Of a stretch of DNA of 64,000 nt, positions 23,338 through 35,401 are shown piece after piece. A program made the translations under genes and the position numbers. The DNA comes from Perkinsus marinus ATCC 50983 (Eukaryota; Perkinsozoa; Perkinsida; Perkinsidae). Location of the stretch: NCBI RefSeq assembly GCF_000006405.1, contig NW_003214508.1:704635-768634 (forward strand). The letters are read 5' to 3'. Below the pieces are notes generated by a model. That model ran no database searches, was not told where the DNA came from, and worked only from the letters and a program-made list of their open reading frames with translations. Numbering within the stretch: position 1 is the stretch's first letter; each line of letters starts with the position of its first letter.

Positions 23338-23936
23338 ATGGTTATTCCCAGACTACCACCAACCTGCTCACGAGGCGAGAGGATAGCAGTCCTCAGCGTT
23401 GAGTCATCCCCACCTCTATGGGGGCTGGTGCCAGGTTGTAGGCAACCGCAGAAAGGGTATCGTCGGGTGTTGTTAGTTCAAGGTAGAGAGAGGGTGTTCT
23501 CGTTAAAGGTGGAAGGTCGTTCGGAAAGACCACGCTATAGTCGTAAGTATCACTTTAAGTGAATAGTATCGGCTGGGAGATCAGTGGTGGCGAAATTGAA
23601 GCCAACTTCAAGGAGTTTGGGTATATAACTGAAGTTTGTCGTCCGAGAAAGAATCTCTTCGCCTTTTTCCGTCTCGAAACTGAACGATAGGCGTCGAGCC
23701 TTCTGTTGCTGGTCACCTAGGAAAACCCTTCACGGTCGGCCTGTAGCGTTTGAACTATCAACACACGGGTCGGCAGGTATCATCGGTCTGTCCGTCGTAT
23801 TGCTGTGTTGGATCTCCGAGTCGTTCAGATATCCATCTAGTTTGAGAGTACGAGTACGTAGTAGGTCTAGTAGCCTCAGCCCCATCGGCTCGGTTATTAT
23901 CGATGCAGTAGCGCCATGCTCATCCCCCCGTTCGTC
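23338..23936 (+). CDS. Probable RRM (SR-like) RNA-binding protein, model incomplete
   Basis: Plus-strand segments resemble one RNA recognition motif: VFSLKVEG (first strand, near 23500), GGEIEANFKEFGYITEVCRP and NLFAFFRLETE (helix 1 and RNP1 region, near 23590-23690), and after an AG near 23718 TLHGRPVAFELSTHGSA (final strand). An Arg/Ser-rich segment, RVRVRSRSSSLSP, follows near 23850 and would suit an SR-type splicing protein. Exon borders and start are not resolved. A broken copy is possible. Confidence 0.45.
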
Positions 23937-24283
23937 CCTTCTCCTTTTTCACTATCTATTCACCCAACTATTACCCTCATAGTTAATCATAGTAGCTTTT
24001 GTTCCCAAGATTTGTGTCAACGCCTCGATGTACTCTTCCTCGCCATGTCTCCTAACATGCCTGAATACACTAGTCCGAGCGTAATTACCTGGAAGATCCT
24101 CGCTATTGAGAGGAGGCCTGACATCGCGACTTCACAAGCGCGTTCTTGCTCATCGTATGGTGAAATGTAGAAACCAGGCTCTCTAGAGAGATGTCCATCC
24201 ACCCGATATGTGACTTATTGTGTTCATGTGTTCATTGCTGTTATCACTATCATTCTGTAGGGAATCTTTGGTTAATCTATAAA

Positions 24284-25306
24284 ATGAGCGCTGGCGGTTT
24301 CTCGAAGGGACCGCAGCAACATGGGGACCCCCTCTTCCCGCCGCTCAGCCGAGAGGTTCTCAAAACTCTACACTCCGTTAAGGTGAGCATCCTCATAGAC
24401 CAGCAGATTCATCAATACGCTCAGGTGGACGGAATTGGTCTGAACGTTTCCCAGGCTAAGTTGAATGAACTATTTAGTCGGTATGGGGAAGTGATGGATA
24501 TTTATATCCCTAAAGACAATAGGCCTGGTTTGGGTACAGGTTACTGCTTCGTGAGGTGGGGTAGCTCCCCTCAGCTATTTCGTGGGAATCGATATTGACA
24601 GGTACCCCGACATCCGTATGGCCGAGGCCGCTCTCGAGCTCGATAATCGGATTACCCTCCCGGGCTGCACTGCTCCCTTTCACTGTTCTCTGGCAGGCCG
24701 TCGTCAGATGTATGAATCCCATAATCATCGAATGTCGGCAGGTAGCACCCCGTTATGACGGCACTCCCCAGGAATGTATTCATGACCTCAGGCTCTAGTG
24801 AGTACCCCTCCTATGCTACCCCGGGTGGGTCTATGGATTCTCGCCGTTCATCCTGGAATGAAACCCGTTCAGTTCCCTATCCCTCCAGAGGCTGGGAGCA
24901 GTGGGAGTCTGCCCCTCGTGGAGTTATCACTGATGCTCGGCAGCCTTCACGGGAGGCTCCTGCCCCCTCGGAGCTCCCAGCCACGCCTGGGTTCGAGCGC
25001 TACATGATCGACAACTTTCAGCAGCGGCCTCTTAATCGAGAGAACTATTTCTATGACCGCTACTCTCACTACAGACCTCGTGAGATGATGCCTATGTCGG
25101 CCAAATCTTCAATGCCTGCTGTTGGGCGTGAGGCGGGTTTCGATGACCGGGCTCCTCGACAGCCCTATTCCGGTCGGTTGGCTGAAGTTGGCTCCGTTGA
25201 TAATCAGCGAGTTCCCCTTGCCGATGCTTACTATGGAAGATATTCCCACTACAGGCCGGGTCCCAAGAGTTTTGAGAAGTATATGGGTGATGCTGTTAGA
25301 GTATAA
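24284..25306 (+). CDS. RRM-containing RNA-binding protein
   Basis: Exon 1 starts at the ATG at 24284 (MSAGGFSKGPQQHGDPLFPP) and splices at GTGAGC near 24382. The RRM follows: VDGIGLNVSQAKLNELFSRY, GEVMDIYIPKD and GTGYCFVRW (RNP1-like). After another intron come AEAALELDNRITLPG and the strand FHCSLAGRRQ. The last exon (about 24770-25306) is a low-complexity tail rich in Ser, Pro, Arg and Tyr, with a repeated YGRYSHYRPG / YDRYSHYRPR motif, ending AVRV at 25306. Such tails are common in splicing or mRNA-binding proteins. The family assignment beyond RRM is open. Confidence 0.72.
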
Positions 25307-25449
25307 CATTATAATCTTCCTGTCTACCCTGGAAGTATCGTGTTGATGAGTCTGCAAGTAGTTGTCTCTAAATGCGAATTAGCCCGACCTTTCAATCCTG
25401 GGATTTTTAAAGGATGTAATTACGCGGTTGGCGTGAATTGGAACACCAC

Positions 25450-25977
25450 AGCACTGGGTTGAATAAGAGGGGAGTTTTCGGTATCATCATTCCTGTCGAG
25501 GCCCATATACCCGTCTCGGCCCAAACGAGATTGGTTTTGCTACAATCAAACCACAAACACTTTTCATGTAAATGAACAGCATCGAGTGACTCGATGACTC
25601 GATCCGAGTCTTCATGCTGGCGGACCATCAGAACCACCAGTGGTGTTCCAGGAGAACGCGACATCCGTGGGTTCTAACCGTTGGTATGTAACTCATCCGC
25701 TCCCCCTGCGTGAGGCTCCGATCGAGTTTCCACTGAGGATGGAACACCCCGCATCCTGGAGGAAGGATATAGAGGGCATGCCAATCTTTGTACGAGTAGA
25801 CTCAATGAGGCAGATTCCGGGTAAGAGCCATCCCGAGAGGATAAGCTGACGCTCGTCATCGCGTCGTCGATTCGATTGACGTCGAAGTGTCCACTGGCCG
25901 TTTTCGCACCCAAGTAAATCCGCTCTCAACAGTCTACCCTGATGGTCAAACAAGACACATGTCGAGAAATACTGGAT
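25450..25977 (+). CDS. Small hypothetical protein
   Basis: Several plus-strand segments read as coding with consistent composition: RGVFGIIIPVEAHIPVSAQT (near 25470), REAPIEFPLRMEHPASWRKD with GMPIFVRVDSMRQIPGKSH (25640-25840), and DSIDVEVSTGRFRTQVNP to the stop after SRNTG near 25977. Small introns would join them. The start is not fixed and the family is not recognised. Antisense frames are also open, so the strand is a judgement from protein-like character. Confidence 0.4.
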
Positions 25978-26033
25978 GATAATATTATGCAATATTATTA
26001 TCAGCATTATGCAAGGAGTATAAACGGAGTTCG

Positions 26034-27823
26034 CTATCCAGCGGACTTCCTCGTGCTGCGAGATCCAGCAACAACGCCACTGCTAGCACGAGACCATTCC
26101 TTGCGTCTAGACGTCACAGGGGTAACGGAGCGGACACCAGTCAAGTGCGCCGTGGGGACTCGGGTATTCTGAGCCGGCGGAGGTGCGGGAGACATCTGAG
26201 AGCAGTGGACAGCTTGAGCCAACTCGTAGAGCTCACCATAACAGCCTTCTCCCGATCGATCGAGCCATCGTAGCTGACGAAAGGCAAACTCTGAGTATTG
26301 TGCTCCTTCCGGGCTCTTCCCGCTTCAGTGATGACAGCCATAGTGGAATTGGTGGCCATGAGAGTCTCTCGTGCCACAAAATTAGTCGATGAATTATCCT
26401 GAGTTTCACTCAGGGCTCTCGACAATGATCAATTCGCAGGCTACTTGGGGTCTTGATTCCGATCCCATAGGATTCGTAAATGTTGTCGCCGATGGAGAGC
26501 CGAAGAGACGATTGAATTGCTCCTCGGCCTCGCTCTCATTGGAAGGTTGTCCTCCTGAGAGAGGGCATGGCACCATGTCGTCAAGTGAAGCGAGCAATCC
26601 GCATGCTTTGGTCGCTACCTTACCCAGCAGGGACATAGCCTCGAAGTTCAGGGCACACACACCGCGCATGAAGACACGCTTGAGATTATCTTGCATCATA
26701 CGTTTTGTTTGCAGTTCCTTCTCCAACTCCGCTGTGAGGTCGTCTATTCTAGCCTGAGGAAGTATAGTATGAGCCATTCGCGAAACATCGCTTCCTACCA
26801 GTAGTGTCGACCTCTCCTCCTCCCAAGCCGCTGAGTCACTAGCCCGTATGGTTGCATTGGCTAACTCCGTATCAGCCTGCTTCCGAGCCGCTGCCCCTCG
26901 TATAGATCGGAGCCGCCACGATATGAAAACCTGGCTCGAAAGCTTGCACCTATGCAGGGCTCTCGATAGCTTCGACTTCGTCTTTTCGTCCAACTGGCAG
27001 GAGATAAAATTATCGCACTTAGACTCTGCCAATTGAGATGACTGACCCGCAGCCGATTGTATATTTTCCATCGAGCCATCATCCTATACAGCAGAAGCTT
27101 CCTGCTTTGAACTCGTTGCTGCTTATGGTTGAGGAACTGGACGCCTTTGAGCTGTTTTTCAAGGGCTTCGACTCGATCATTAGCTTTACTGAACCAACAA
27201 AGCGGATGAATTCCCTCACGAGAATATCACGTTCGAGGGCGACAGCGAAAGACGTACTCGAGTTGGTCATTGAGAGCCTTGATAGTCTCCTTTAAATTGA
27301 CCTCACTGGCTTGGGTGTGCATTCTGGCCGCAGTCGACTCCGCCTCATGTCTCCGCATAATACGTTGACGTGAATCCATGAAGGCTTTCATCGCAGTGCT
27401 TCGAAGCTTGTTGACAACCTATGGACAGATCCGATACAGCCTCGACGACGCCTAGTAACGACATAGCCGTTGAAGAGCCCTCACTCCGTCAAGGGCCTTC
27501 TGGAAGTCCTGCATGTCAGCTCGAGCCAGAGTCGTCTTGGTCTCAGTTCGAGGCGTTTCTTCAGGGGACGGGAGTTCATCCGTCGGGCTCGGTGGCATTA
27601 CTATATTCATTGAGCTCGGCCTAGCAGCCACATTCTCAGCATGCAGTTCACCACCGTATGCCAGTGTCCGCCCTTCCGGCTCGGCATTGACCTCCTCGAC
27701 CAACCTGATTCCCTCTGCCTCTATCTCGCTTTGCTCGTCGAGCAACCTTTCCAGTATTGAACTCGAATTACCATCGTCAGCAGTGCAGAAGTGAGCCCCT
27801 TCGCTGACTTCAAGCCCAGACAT
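26034..27823 (-). CDS. POC5: POC5-like centriolar coiled-coil protein
   Basis: POC5 is a centrin-binding protein of the centriole lumen. The start at 27823 gives an acidic N-terminus (SILERLLDEQSEIEAEGIRL). Coiled-coil exons follow: AMKAFMDSRQRIMRRHEAES and EVNLKETIKALNDQLE near 27280-27400, then KQQRVQSRKLLLYRMMARWK near 27090. LSSQVFISWRLRSIRG near 26940 resembles a centrin-binding, Sfi1-like Phe/Trp repeat. NLKRVFMRGVCALNFEAMSL near 26670 resembles the conserved POC5 MRGVCALN-EAM block. The C-terminus, SRASSGVVAGSRSTRKSAG, is basic and ends at 26034 after a 47-base intron. The call rests on the MRGVCALN block and coiled-coil layout; another centrosomal coiled-coil family is possible. Confidence 0.62.
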
Positions 27824-27966
27824 ACGATGAAGGATTATATCAGATGTGCCACGGGAACTCTCCTGCCCATAGAGTTATCAAATTAACATCAACCAAGCGA
27901 CACGATGTGCCAGAGGAACGGTATCGATATGATGTCTATTTACGTAAATCAAATTGCTATTCTTGA

Positions 27967-29043
27967 TCATCGACGGGATGATACCGGAATCTCCGCAACT
28001 TCTTGCCTCTCTTGATTCGCCGCCAACCACTCCTCCGGCTCGTCCTGCACAGCCGTGAACTCTCGAGCATATCCCTGTATTGCACAGTCAGCACTGCATG
28101 TGTAGACGACAACAACACCAAAGTCAAAATCACAAGACGCCTTGTACACGAGCTGTGGTTGGATTTGAAATTCGAACTCCCGCGGTGCACCACACAGTTG
28201 GCAGCGTGTCGGCATACTAGGCTGCTTGCCCATAGACGTCAACCACATCGGCTCTCCACCACGGCAGTAGTAGATGACGTGACCAGGGTTAGCCTTAGCG
28301 AGCATCTCAAAGTCCTTATGGGCTTCATCATCAGCATCTATCTCCGGACAGAGTTCTTGGAATGCCTCTACCTCCGAGTCGTCCATCATCTCATCCTTCC
28401 TCTGATACTCTTCGAGTAAGTGGCTCTCGTCTCCAACTAGATCGGACTCCGAAACGTCACCTTCGCTGTCGGTCATTTCCTCGTCGCACTCGTCAATGGA
28501 CAAACCGAATTCATCAATCTGCAGTTTCCATCGACTCTCAAGTCCCTTCCGACAGGCCACATGCACTCCTTGACCGTCACACTCAGCAACATCACGTGGG
28601 AGACCACACAAAGAACAACTCCTAGACGTAATAAGATCGTCATCCACAGCAGTGTCGTCCTCTGAGGCCGGGATAGGGGCATAGTAGGCGTTGTTCCACG
28701 GCAGTTGTGACCGCAACGCTCTGAACGACCCCGGGCAGCTCCTACAAGCAAATACATATATGGTCCGATGAAACGCGGCGTCGTTCTCCCCAGGAGAGTA
28801 GACTTGAGCCAGGAAGGTCAGCGGTTGATCACAGTTATCGCAAGTGAGATCTCCCGCTGGCAAAAGCTCCGGATCGAGCCACGCCGGAGAGCCACCGATC
28901 TTGCTGGGGAAGTAACGCCGTTGAAGTAGATGGTCTTGACGAGGCTTCACAGTGTAACCGACCAGAGGAGTAGGGCCGTCCTCTGTGGCACTCGAGGCAT
29001 CTGATTTAGAGCCATTACGGGGAGAGGACACGTCCATAGTCAT
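27967..29043 (-). CDS. PDCD2: Programmed cell death protein 2 family, ribosomal chaperone
   Basis: PDCD2/TSR4-type proteins escort ribosomal protein uS5 during 40S assembly. The frame is a single uninterrupted 358-codon exon, unusual in this intron-rich window. The N-terminal part has the family start VGYTVKPRQD...KIGGSPAWLDPE, then a Cys pair, LTCDNCDQPLTFLAQVYSP, and the zinc-binding FACRSCPGSFRALRSQLPW (residues about 70-125). A second Cys cluster is SRSCSLCGLPRD. An acidic linker follows. The C-terminal domain has CRGGEPMW, RCQLCGAPREFEFQIQPQL and the typical DFDFGVVVVYTCSADC near residue 320. All expected zinc ligands are present. The start is the ATG at 29043; a second ATG lies two codons in. 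Confidence 0.95.
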   Translation of the reverse strand: MTMDVSSPRNGSKSDASSATEDGPTPLVGYTVKPRQDHLLQRRYFPSKIGGSPAWLDPELLPAGDLTCDNCDQPLTFLAQVYSPGENDAAFHRTIYVFACRSCPGSFRALRSQLPWNNAYYAPIPASEDDTAVDDDLITSRSCSLCGLPRDVAECDGQGVHVACRKGLESRWKLQIDEFGLSIDECDEEMTDSEGDVSESDLVGDESHLLEEYQRKDEMMDDSEVEAFQELCPEIDADDEAHKDFEMLAKANPGHVIYYCRGGEPMWLTSMGKQPSMPTRCQLCGAPREFEFQIQPQLVYKASCDFDFGVVVVYTCSADCAIQGYAREFTAVQDEPEEWLAANQERQEVAEIPVSSRR

Positions 29044-29669
29044 GGGAACTGGAACAAGGTTGATGAGAAGTCACGGTAGTGTGATATTCGTCGAGCCGAC
29101 GCCCCAGTAGAGGCAGAGAATGCGGTACCCGACACAGTCCTGTCAGGCCCAGAGGTTACGGGGACTATGCTCACATTTGGAGTCCAATCGAATTATTCAA
29201 AAAACTATTACTTCAACAATTCACGCAGAACGTCAGAAAATTACCCCCTAAATTTTACATGTTACCGACCTCAAACTATACAGCGATTCGGAGCAATTCT
29301 CATATATCCACAGAACCCCTTCGCCAGGGTAAGAATTCAGCACACATATATGTGCTAGTTTGCCACCTTTTCACGAAGACCTTCAATTCGAGTGCTCCCT
29401 TCCTGTTCACCTGTGGTCGCCTATTGCGGTCTCTCACTGACTCTACGAGCGTTATCGTCTCACCAACAAACGGCTTTAATCTCTCGTTAATCGGCCATAT
29501 CTCAATCCCAACAGATAAAGCTCAACTCTATGGAGTTACTATTATGAAACCATGTGAGGCCCTTTAGAATATCCATAGTACTACTACCACGGTACCAACA
29601 GTAAGAATAATCATGAGGGGGATGTGATACGAACAAAAGATGAGGTCGAGCGCAGTCACTTTACCCTTC
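29044..29669. other. No gene recognised
   Basis: AT-rich stretch upstream of PDCD2. No convincing exon, RNA gene or repeat was seen. Confidence 0.4.
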
Positions 29670-30404
29670 TCAGGATTGTGCTCGAACCGCGCCCACCACA
29701 GCTCGAGCCTCGCTGGCCAACCCTACTGTGTGAAACCGTTTGGTTCGCCGGTTGAGTAGTCTGGAGCCACTCAGGGTTAAAATGGGGTGTCCCGAAGCCA
29801 AGGTGAGAGCTCGATCCTTCCTGGCAGGAGGGGGATCAATAACTGGTACAGTGATTGCCGACTCTGTGGTGAGCCTCTCATGGTCATCCAGTTTCGAATT
29901 CACAAGTATAGTAAGCTCAGATGAGTCGATGGCACGGAAGGTACCTACTATCGAAGGTACCTACCACACCGTGAGCTATGCCCACACACCAGCGGTCCAC
30001 AGATTATCCCAGGCACGTCGAGGGCATTCCTATGCACAGTCCGGCGTCGCAAGAAGGCATACTTTAGACAATCCAACGAAAGTATGCAACCTACAGTCTG
30101 GCTTGAGGCATGCCCATGTTGGATCTCCTGGTCCCTCATCACGATGGGAAGACTCTGCTGATGAAGACGAGTCGTGTGCTCTTACTGGAGCGCTGACATT
30201 CGGGTCTGCCAAAGGAACTCCTATACCGACATACAACTCTATAGCCTTACACAGCTTCTTCATAACGTCTTGCACAACGGGGCATTGGCCTGTTGTCGGT
30301 TCTGTCGCCGTCTCGTCAAAAAGCTGCCCCGATGGTCCCTCCTCCCCCGAGGCCCTGGAGCACGATGATTCGTGAGATTGATCCGTGGATCGGGTATCTC
30401 CCAT
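29670..30404 (-). CDS. Hypothetical protein, two exons
   Basis: Exon 1 starts at the ATG at 30404 (MGDTRSTDQSHESSCSR), is Ser/Glu-rich, and contains a helical QDVMKKLCKAIELYVGIGVP segment and CLKPDCRLHTFVGLSK before a GT near 30062. Exon 2 begins near 29945 and reads GTFRAIDSSELTILVNSKLD, ESAITVPVIDPPPARKDRAL, then a basic tail ending AVVGAVRAQS at 29670. I do not recognise the family. A long open frame also exists on the plus strand here (29740-30375), but the minus strand has the better splice signals and more protein-like composition. Confidence 0.5.
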
Positions 30405-30524
30405 CAAGGTCGTTTAAAAGACTGACAGAAATACAAGCAGACGCTTCATAAACTCAAGCGGAGACACTGAGGAAAGGAGTTCACAGTAATATCACGGGCT
30501 GAACAGGCAAACATCGCGCTGGTC

Positions 30525-32354
30525 TCAAATCCACAAAGCTAGAGTGGCCATCGCCCCGAAACCAACGAGAATCGCAATAAGCTTCCAAAAACGGCCCTCG
30601 GCAGAAGCGAAAACTTTGGGGATTATCTCCATCGAGCTCACCTAAACAACATTGACGATCAGTGTGGGGCGTGGTATGGCAACGCCTTACTTGTAGGAAA
30701 GTGCCCGACGCCAGAGCCTTGCATACGGCCGTGAAGACAGCCGCATCGTGCGCACTCCCTCCCGAGGAGAGGCCAATGTTACCAAACAGCGCACCGATCG
30801 GGGTACCTGGGAACCGAAGAAATGTTAACAACCTAAGACAAGCCATCTCGTCCTACCAGCAGCGAATATGAGGCTGAATACAAAATAGCGGACCCCAGAG
30901 ACCGAGGATTCGACCAGGCTACATCCCAATGCGAATGCTGCTAGTGCCTAAGACATCATAGACAAGTAGATTATATGACGCTCGAGAGGATGCGGGTGCA
31001 ATACCTTGTGGGCTAGTATGGCTGTTAGGACAGGCACGACCTCCCATGCATGCGTGGCCGATCCGATACCCAGACCCTCCATCACCGAGTGGAAGCTGAA
31101 AAACGTTGCAGTTCAGCGGAATTGCCGAGTTTTGACCCAGGGTGTGAGAAATATACACATGGTCAACTACATGTGTTGGAGAGTTAGCAGTGGTGACAAC
31201 ATGAGGAATTTCGAGAAAATTTTCTTGAGAAGTGTTGCTGGTTTCTGCACACTTCTACCAGAATTCATATGTCAACTTCTAAACTCAGTGAAATTCCTGA
31301 GCCCAGCTAAGGAAAGCGAAAATTTTGAGCAGAGAGTCACCTCAACGCGATGAAGAGTGTCATTGCGCCTATCTCCGCACACGGCCCAGCCTTCAGAACC
31401 ATATGCTTCAGCTGGAGATGATGATGGTGATGATGATGCTGCCCGAGAAGTGGTTCTAAAGCAAGCACCATGTTCCCATTGATGTGGGTCTAAGGCACGT
31501 AGTAATCCCTACCCTCCGGATCCACCTTGTCGGTGCTGTGGCTTCCATGATGGTGATGAACATGGTCATGCTCATGTACTGGACAACACTCATTGTGGTA
31601 TCGTGGCAGAAGTGGCTGAACCACACCATCCTCCTCCTCTTTTGCATTACGATTGTCGATCGCCTGCCACCAAAGGTAACACCATTTCTGACTAATCTGA
31701 GAAGAAGGGTAAGCTACTTCACAACAGCTATCGTTGGGATCCTCATCTTCGCAACATCCATGGGGACCAACGAGCTCTTTCCTAAACAGAGGAGAGAACT
31801 TCATCCTCCAGCGACATCGTGTCTCCTCTTTCACCTCGGTAGAATAGGGAACTGAGTTTTATACGTAACACAGGCAGCCTCCGAATGGGGAACTGCTGTG
31901 CTTGCGGGTAGTAGAGCCGACACAATCTCTTCAATGCAAAGTAGGAAGAGGAACGCCATAGCGGCTGAAGTGCACGCCAACAAGGCACCTACAGCACTTG
32001 GTGAAATAAAGTGTGATAAAGTTGGGAAAAATTACCATACTGCGGCTGAGAATCTACGTAGGTATCGACGAGTTCCCCAACAGCATCGGGCAGCATATGG
32101 CAGAGTCCAGCAGCGAATAGGACACCAGCAGTGAACGCTTGGGAGACCGAGAACAACAGCGGCATCTTAATTCGCCCAACCTGAACAGCAACACTCCCAT
32201 CGGACCGAAACCGCCTGTAAGCGTCTAGGAGCCTTCTAAGAGAGCACCCTCAATGAGTAGCATGTAGTAGTACCTCCTTTGCGGCCCATAACCCCAGCAA
32301 GGCTACTGATGCAGCTGCTACTATTGCCAGTAGCTTGACTGTATAAAGAGGCAT
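30525..32354 (-). CDS. ZIP-family (SLC39-like) divalent metal transporter
   Basis: ZIP proteins move zinc or iron into the cytosol across a membrane. The first exon starts MPLYTVKLLAIVAAASVALL at 32354 (helix 1). GVLFAAGLCHMLPDAVGELV near 32090 matches the helix-2/3 HxLPDA region. A large loop at about 31480-31830 has Cys, Glu and a His cluster (HEHDHVHHHHGSHS), the usual metal-binding loop between helices 3 and 4. GPCAEIGAMTLFIAL near 31370 begins helix 4. FSFHSVMEGLGIGSATHAWE near 31090 is the ZIP signature with the metal-site His and Glu. ALAAFALGCSLVESSVSG, TPIGALFGNIGLSSGG and CKALASGTFLQ follow, then VSSMEIIPKVFASAEGRFWK and the last helix, ending at 30525. The intron before the signature exon carries a TIR element. 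Confidence 0.9.
31138..31339. mobile_element. TIR element, copy C, inside a ZIP intron
   Basis: The left end is CAGGGTGTGAGAAATATACA, close to the left end of copy A, including the following CATGGTCAA. The core again reads AGFCTLLPEFICQLL by chance translation on the plus strand. The right end is less clear and is put near 31339. It lies in the intron between the ZIP exons ending LFIAL and starting FSFHSV. Confidence 0.65.
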
Positions 32355-33166
32355 GGTAAGATACAGGGCACTGACTACTACAGGGATAATCACCCACAAA
32401 ACACAATCCCCTACGGGCCTCGATGCTCAACTTATAGGATATCACGACGCACATAAAAACCTACGTCAATGCGGGGCCGCATGGAGGAACTAGAAGGTTT
32501 AAAGATGTTCAGCACTGACGAACACACGTTTTGGATTTGTCGTAACTCCGCCGGAGATACCCCGAGATAGCTTTGGTTCGAATTGGTTTCAAGGACATGA
32601 AGTAGTCTTCTTATACGCTTGGTGACGGCATCAGTAAAGTGCTCCTTCTACCCACGTCAATTGTTCGGAAGTCAATGAGTTCCTAAGAGACAGAGCCTGC
32701 AAAAGGAACTAAATCAACCCGTATCCATGTTATAAGGCCCAAAGGGATGTTATTGTGTGGGGACACGCGGCAAACATTATCCCGAATGGTAAAGACCCAA
32801 AGTTAGAACACGACCTCCTTCACAATGATAGAGTATAGAAACGTCATCCTATAATATCCATACATCATCGAGGAACAGTAACAGGGACAACACTGGGACC
32901 AACAACAGTTAAGGAAGGAAGAAGGGCGCTACATAGGAACGTTGGGGGTAAGCATACGAACAAGCACATTGCTCATGCTGTTGGGCCTGGTACGTGTCTA
33001 GACTTAACATATCATCAAAACATATACAAAAGACTACATTTCTACTAGGAAGCAGTTGACCAGCCACCAGCGTAACGAAAACCAACCGTTTAAAGTATAT
33101 GGGGAATATAATCCGGTACTGAAATAGGCTAAAACGGCAGGAAACCAGTAACAAGATAAGGTATTT
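32355..33166. other. Intergenic, nothing recognised
   Basis: Region between the ZIP start and the NhaA-1 stop. It probably contains the ZIP promoter. No exon or repeat was identified. Confidence 0.45.
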
Positions 33167-35401
33167 TCACTTCGACATCGCCCTTCCCTCAGGAGGCACC
33201 TCCCCTGCTGGGACTTTCTCAATACAGAAGAGCCACCCAACAATCAATGCTAGTGGTGCACTCAACACCGACAACAAGGCGCCTAACTTGGCCTCCTCCA
33301 GAAGGGTCGGTTCCGTATATGCTGACTGCGCTACAAAGAGAGCCACCGTGAGACCAGCGCCGGAAACTATACCAACGACAAATAGATGCCTGTAGGTCAT
33401 CCCTTCCGGTAGACCCAATCTCATCAGATAACTAGCAATCCAACCAAAGACGAATATACCCAAGGGTTTGCCCACGAGTAGAGACAGGGTCACACACAGC
33501 GTCACGTAGCCTACGGACTCACTAGTGAATTTGATACCAGCGTTGGCTAGGGCGAAGAAGAAGAGACCACAGTGGACCCAGAAAGCACAGTCATAGTCAA
33601 ACTTCTCCAGGGGGCCCGGGACCACTCCACTACCTAGCGGTGTCGCGACGGTCTCGCTGCTGGAGTCGCACTCTGATGTTTCCTCATCTATAGACTCCTT
33701 ATTGCGCCATCTACGCCACAGTTTAACGAAGAAGTTGGGTTCACTGGTGTCTATCTCCTTAGGCATGAAGGGGACAATAAGACAAAGGGCCAGAGAGGCG
33801 TGAACAGACGCCTCCAATAGACCATACCATACCAGAGGACCACCTAGGAACACGTACCATGCCCAGTGCTTCAGCTTCAACGTACGAATAAGGAACGCCA
33901 CTGCACACCCTGCCACACACAATAACAGATAGATGTACTGTGGCTCGTGCGCTGATGGGTAGAATATCGCAATGACCAGCATACCTCCCACATCATCGGC
34001 TACAGCCAGAAGGAGTATAAATCGGATAGCAGCATGTCCACCGCCGAAGACGAATGATGCTACTAGCCAGGCGATTGAGATATCAGTAGATACTACAATA
34101 CCCCACCCTTTGAGTACAGCACTGAGGTCCTCATCATAGTTATCAAATCCACCACAGTTACTTATGATATAAACCAAAGCGAAAAAGACTACGATAGGAC
34201 CGAGCATTCCACCAAGGGTACCTAAAATAACAACACACTGAATAGCGGCAGCGCTCAGCTTCTTACTCATGAGAGGAACAACGGCCTTGCTCATAGGGGA
34301 CAGCGAGCCGCCTGGTAACACTGCTACGACTACTTCAACCATAGCAATGCCGAAGAAGAAACACATAAACACGTCGTTGAGGAGGAAGTTGAGAGTAACC
34401 TGAGCAATGCAGTAGACGCAACTCCCTCCCATTGTGAAGTACCGGTTCGCCAGCTATATGGGCACCACCGAGATCGAGCGTCCTCTCCTCATCATTTCCC
34501 CACAGGTAGACATAACTGTCCTCGTCAATGTTCGCCCAAAGGAGGCCAGCCACAACTCCCAGCTGTAGTGGTATGAAGTACGTTGTCACTATTCTACGAA
34601 TGTACAGATACCAATGCCTCCACGTATTGAGAAACCTACACCCAACAACAACAACAACAACAATCACTACCATCCTCCACAGCTCCAACAGCAGTCAAGG
34701 ACTCCTACGTCACGTTATAACTATGACTTCTCGGAACACACTCAACGACTGTGTTATGATATCGCAGTAACAAACAGCGGGGGGAAATATGCACATGCTA
34801 GGCTATGTGTTGGTACCCATGTGGAAATTCTGAGAAAATCTTGGGAATTCATTTTTGGGTTCTACCCGAATACGTACGAAAAATACTACAGTACGTGTGT
34901 AAACTCTTGAGCTCAGCTGAGAAAAGCGTACGTATATTCCCTTTGATGATAATCCTCGACAATTTTATTCGGCCTCGCCCCTCTACTACTTCCGAGGATT
35001 CTTCACTTCAGCAACGAGGGTCTGGTCATGGCCTCTGAAGAATCGATCGTGGGACTCCAGTGCTAGTTCTACCCTCAGACGAGTCGCCTCCGATGCGAGG
35101 GCACCATCCGTCTCAGCACGCTTCACACTCTGGCAAGCAAGGTATACCCTACCATCTTGCCCAGCGATCATCACTTACATCTACGTATACATCACGAGGG
35201 ATCCTAGTAGGCGAGGCCTCTCTGAACTCCGAATCCGTCCTTGGACGAACGAAACGATTATGCTGTGGGACAATAGTCGTCTTGCTACGAGGCACCGTTA
35301 ATTCCGGCACCTGAAGCCACCAGCTATCCGTACTATGCAACATCTATAACGTCGATTACCTCAGCGAACGTCGCGTGCTTCCTAACTGGTATTTTACCCA
35401 T
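33167..35401 (-). CDS. nhaA: NhaA-type Na+/H+ antiporter, copy 1
   Basis: A bacterial-type secondary transporter exchanging Na+ for H+ over a membrane. The start is the ATG at 35401 ([14 protein letters not shown]), then a GT-AG intron and [11 protein letters not shown] soluble N-terminal part ([20 protein letters not shown]) is absent from bacterial NhaA. Helix 1 is [17 protein letters not shown] (near 34540). [20 protein letters not shown] is the helix-2 block. [17 protein letters not shown] and [20 protein letters not shown] carry the paired Asp residues essential in NhaA. A variable acidic loop, [16 protein letters not shown], sits in the middle, and C-terminal helices end RAMSK at 33167. 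The main exon is long (33167 to about 34394). The large intron near 34690-34985 contains TIR copy D and a CAA microsatellite. Confidence 0.9.
33701..33930. repeat. Near-identical tract shared with NhaA copy 2
   Basis: This 230-bp part of the NhaA-1 main exon matches 36451-36680 of copy 2 with only four mismatches that I can see. Sequence on both sides is clearly more diverged, even at silent positions. It encodes the stretch around [19 protein letters not shown] to VKLWRRWRN. Confidence 0.85.
34643..34663. repeat. CAA microsatellite (7 units)
   Basis: Seven CAA triplets lie in the pyrimidine-rich 3' end of the NhaA-1 intron when read on the coding (minus) strand as TTG repeats, just upstream of the acceptor near 34635. 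Confidence 0.85.
34779..34943. mobile_element. TIR element, copy D, inside NhaA-1 intron
   Basis: Left end GGGGGAAATATGCACATGC; right end on the opposite strand AAAGGGAATATACGTACGC. The core and the GAGCTCAGCTGAGAAAAGCG block are shared with copies B, C and E. It lies between the NhaA-1 exons ending AEVKNPRK and starting with the [10 protein letters not shown] segment. Confidence 0.65.

Noticed and set aside
29740-30375. 211-codon open frame on the plus strand
   Set aside because: It overlaps a minus-strand two-exon gene with better splice signals. The plus frame shows no family motif and looks like an antisense shadow.
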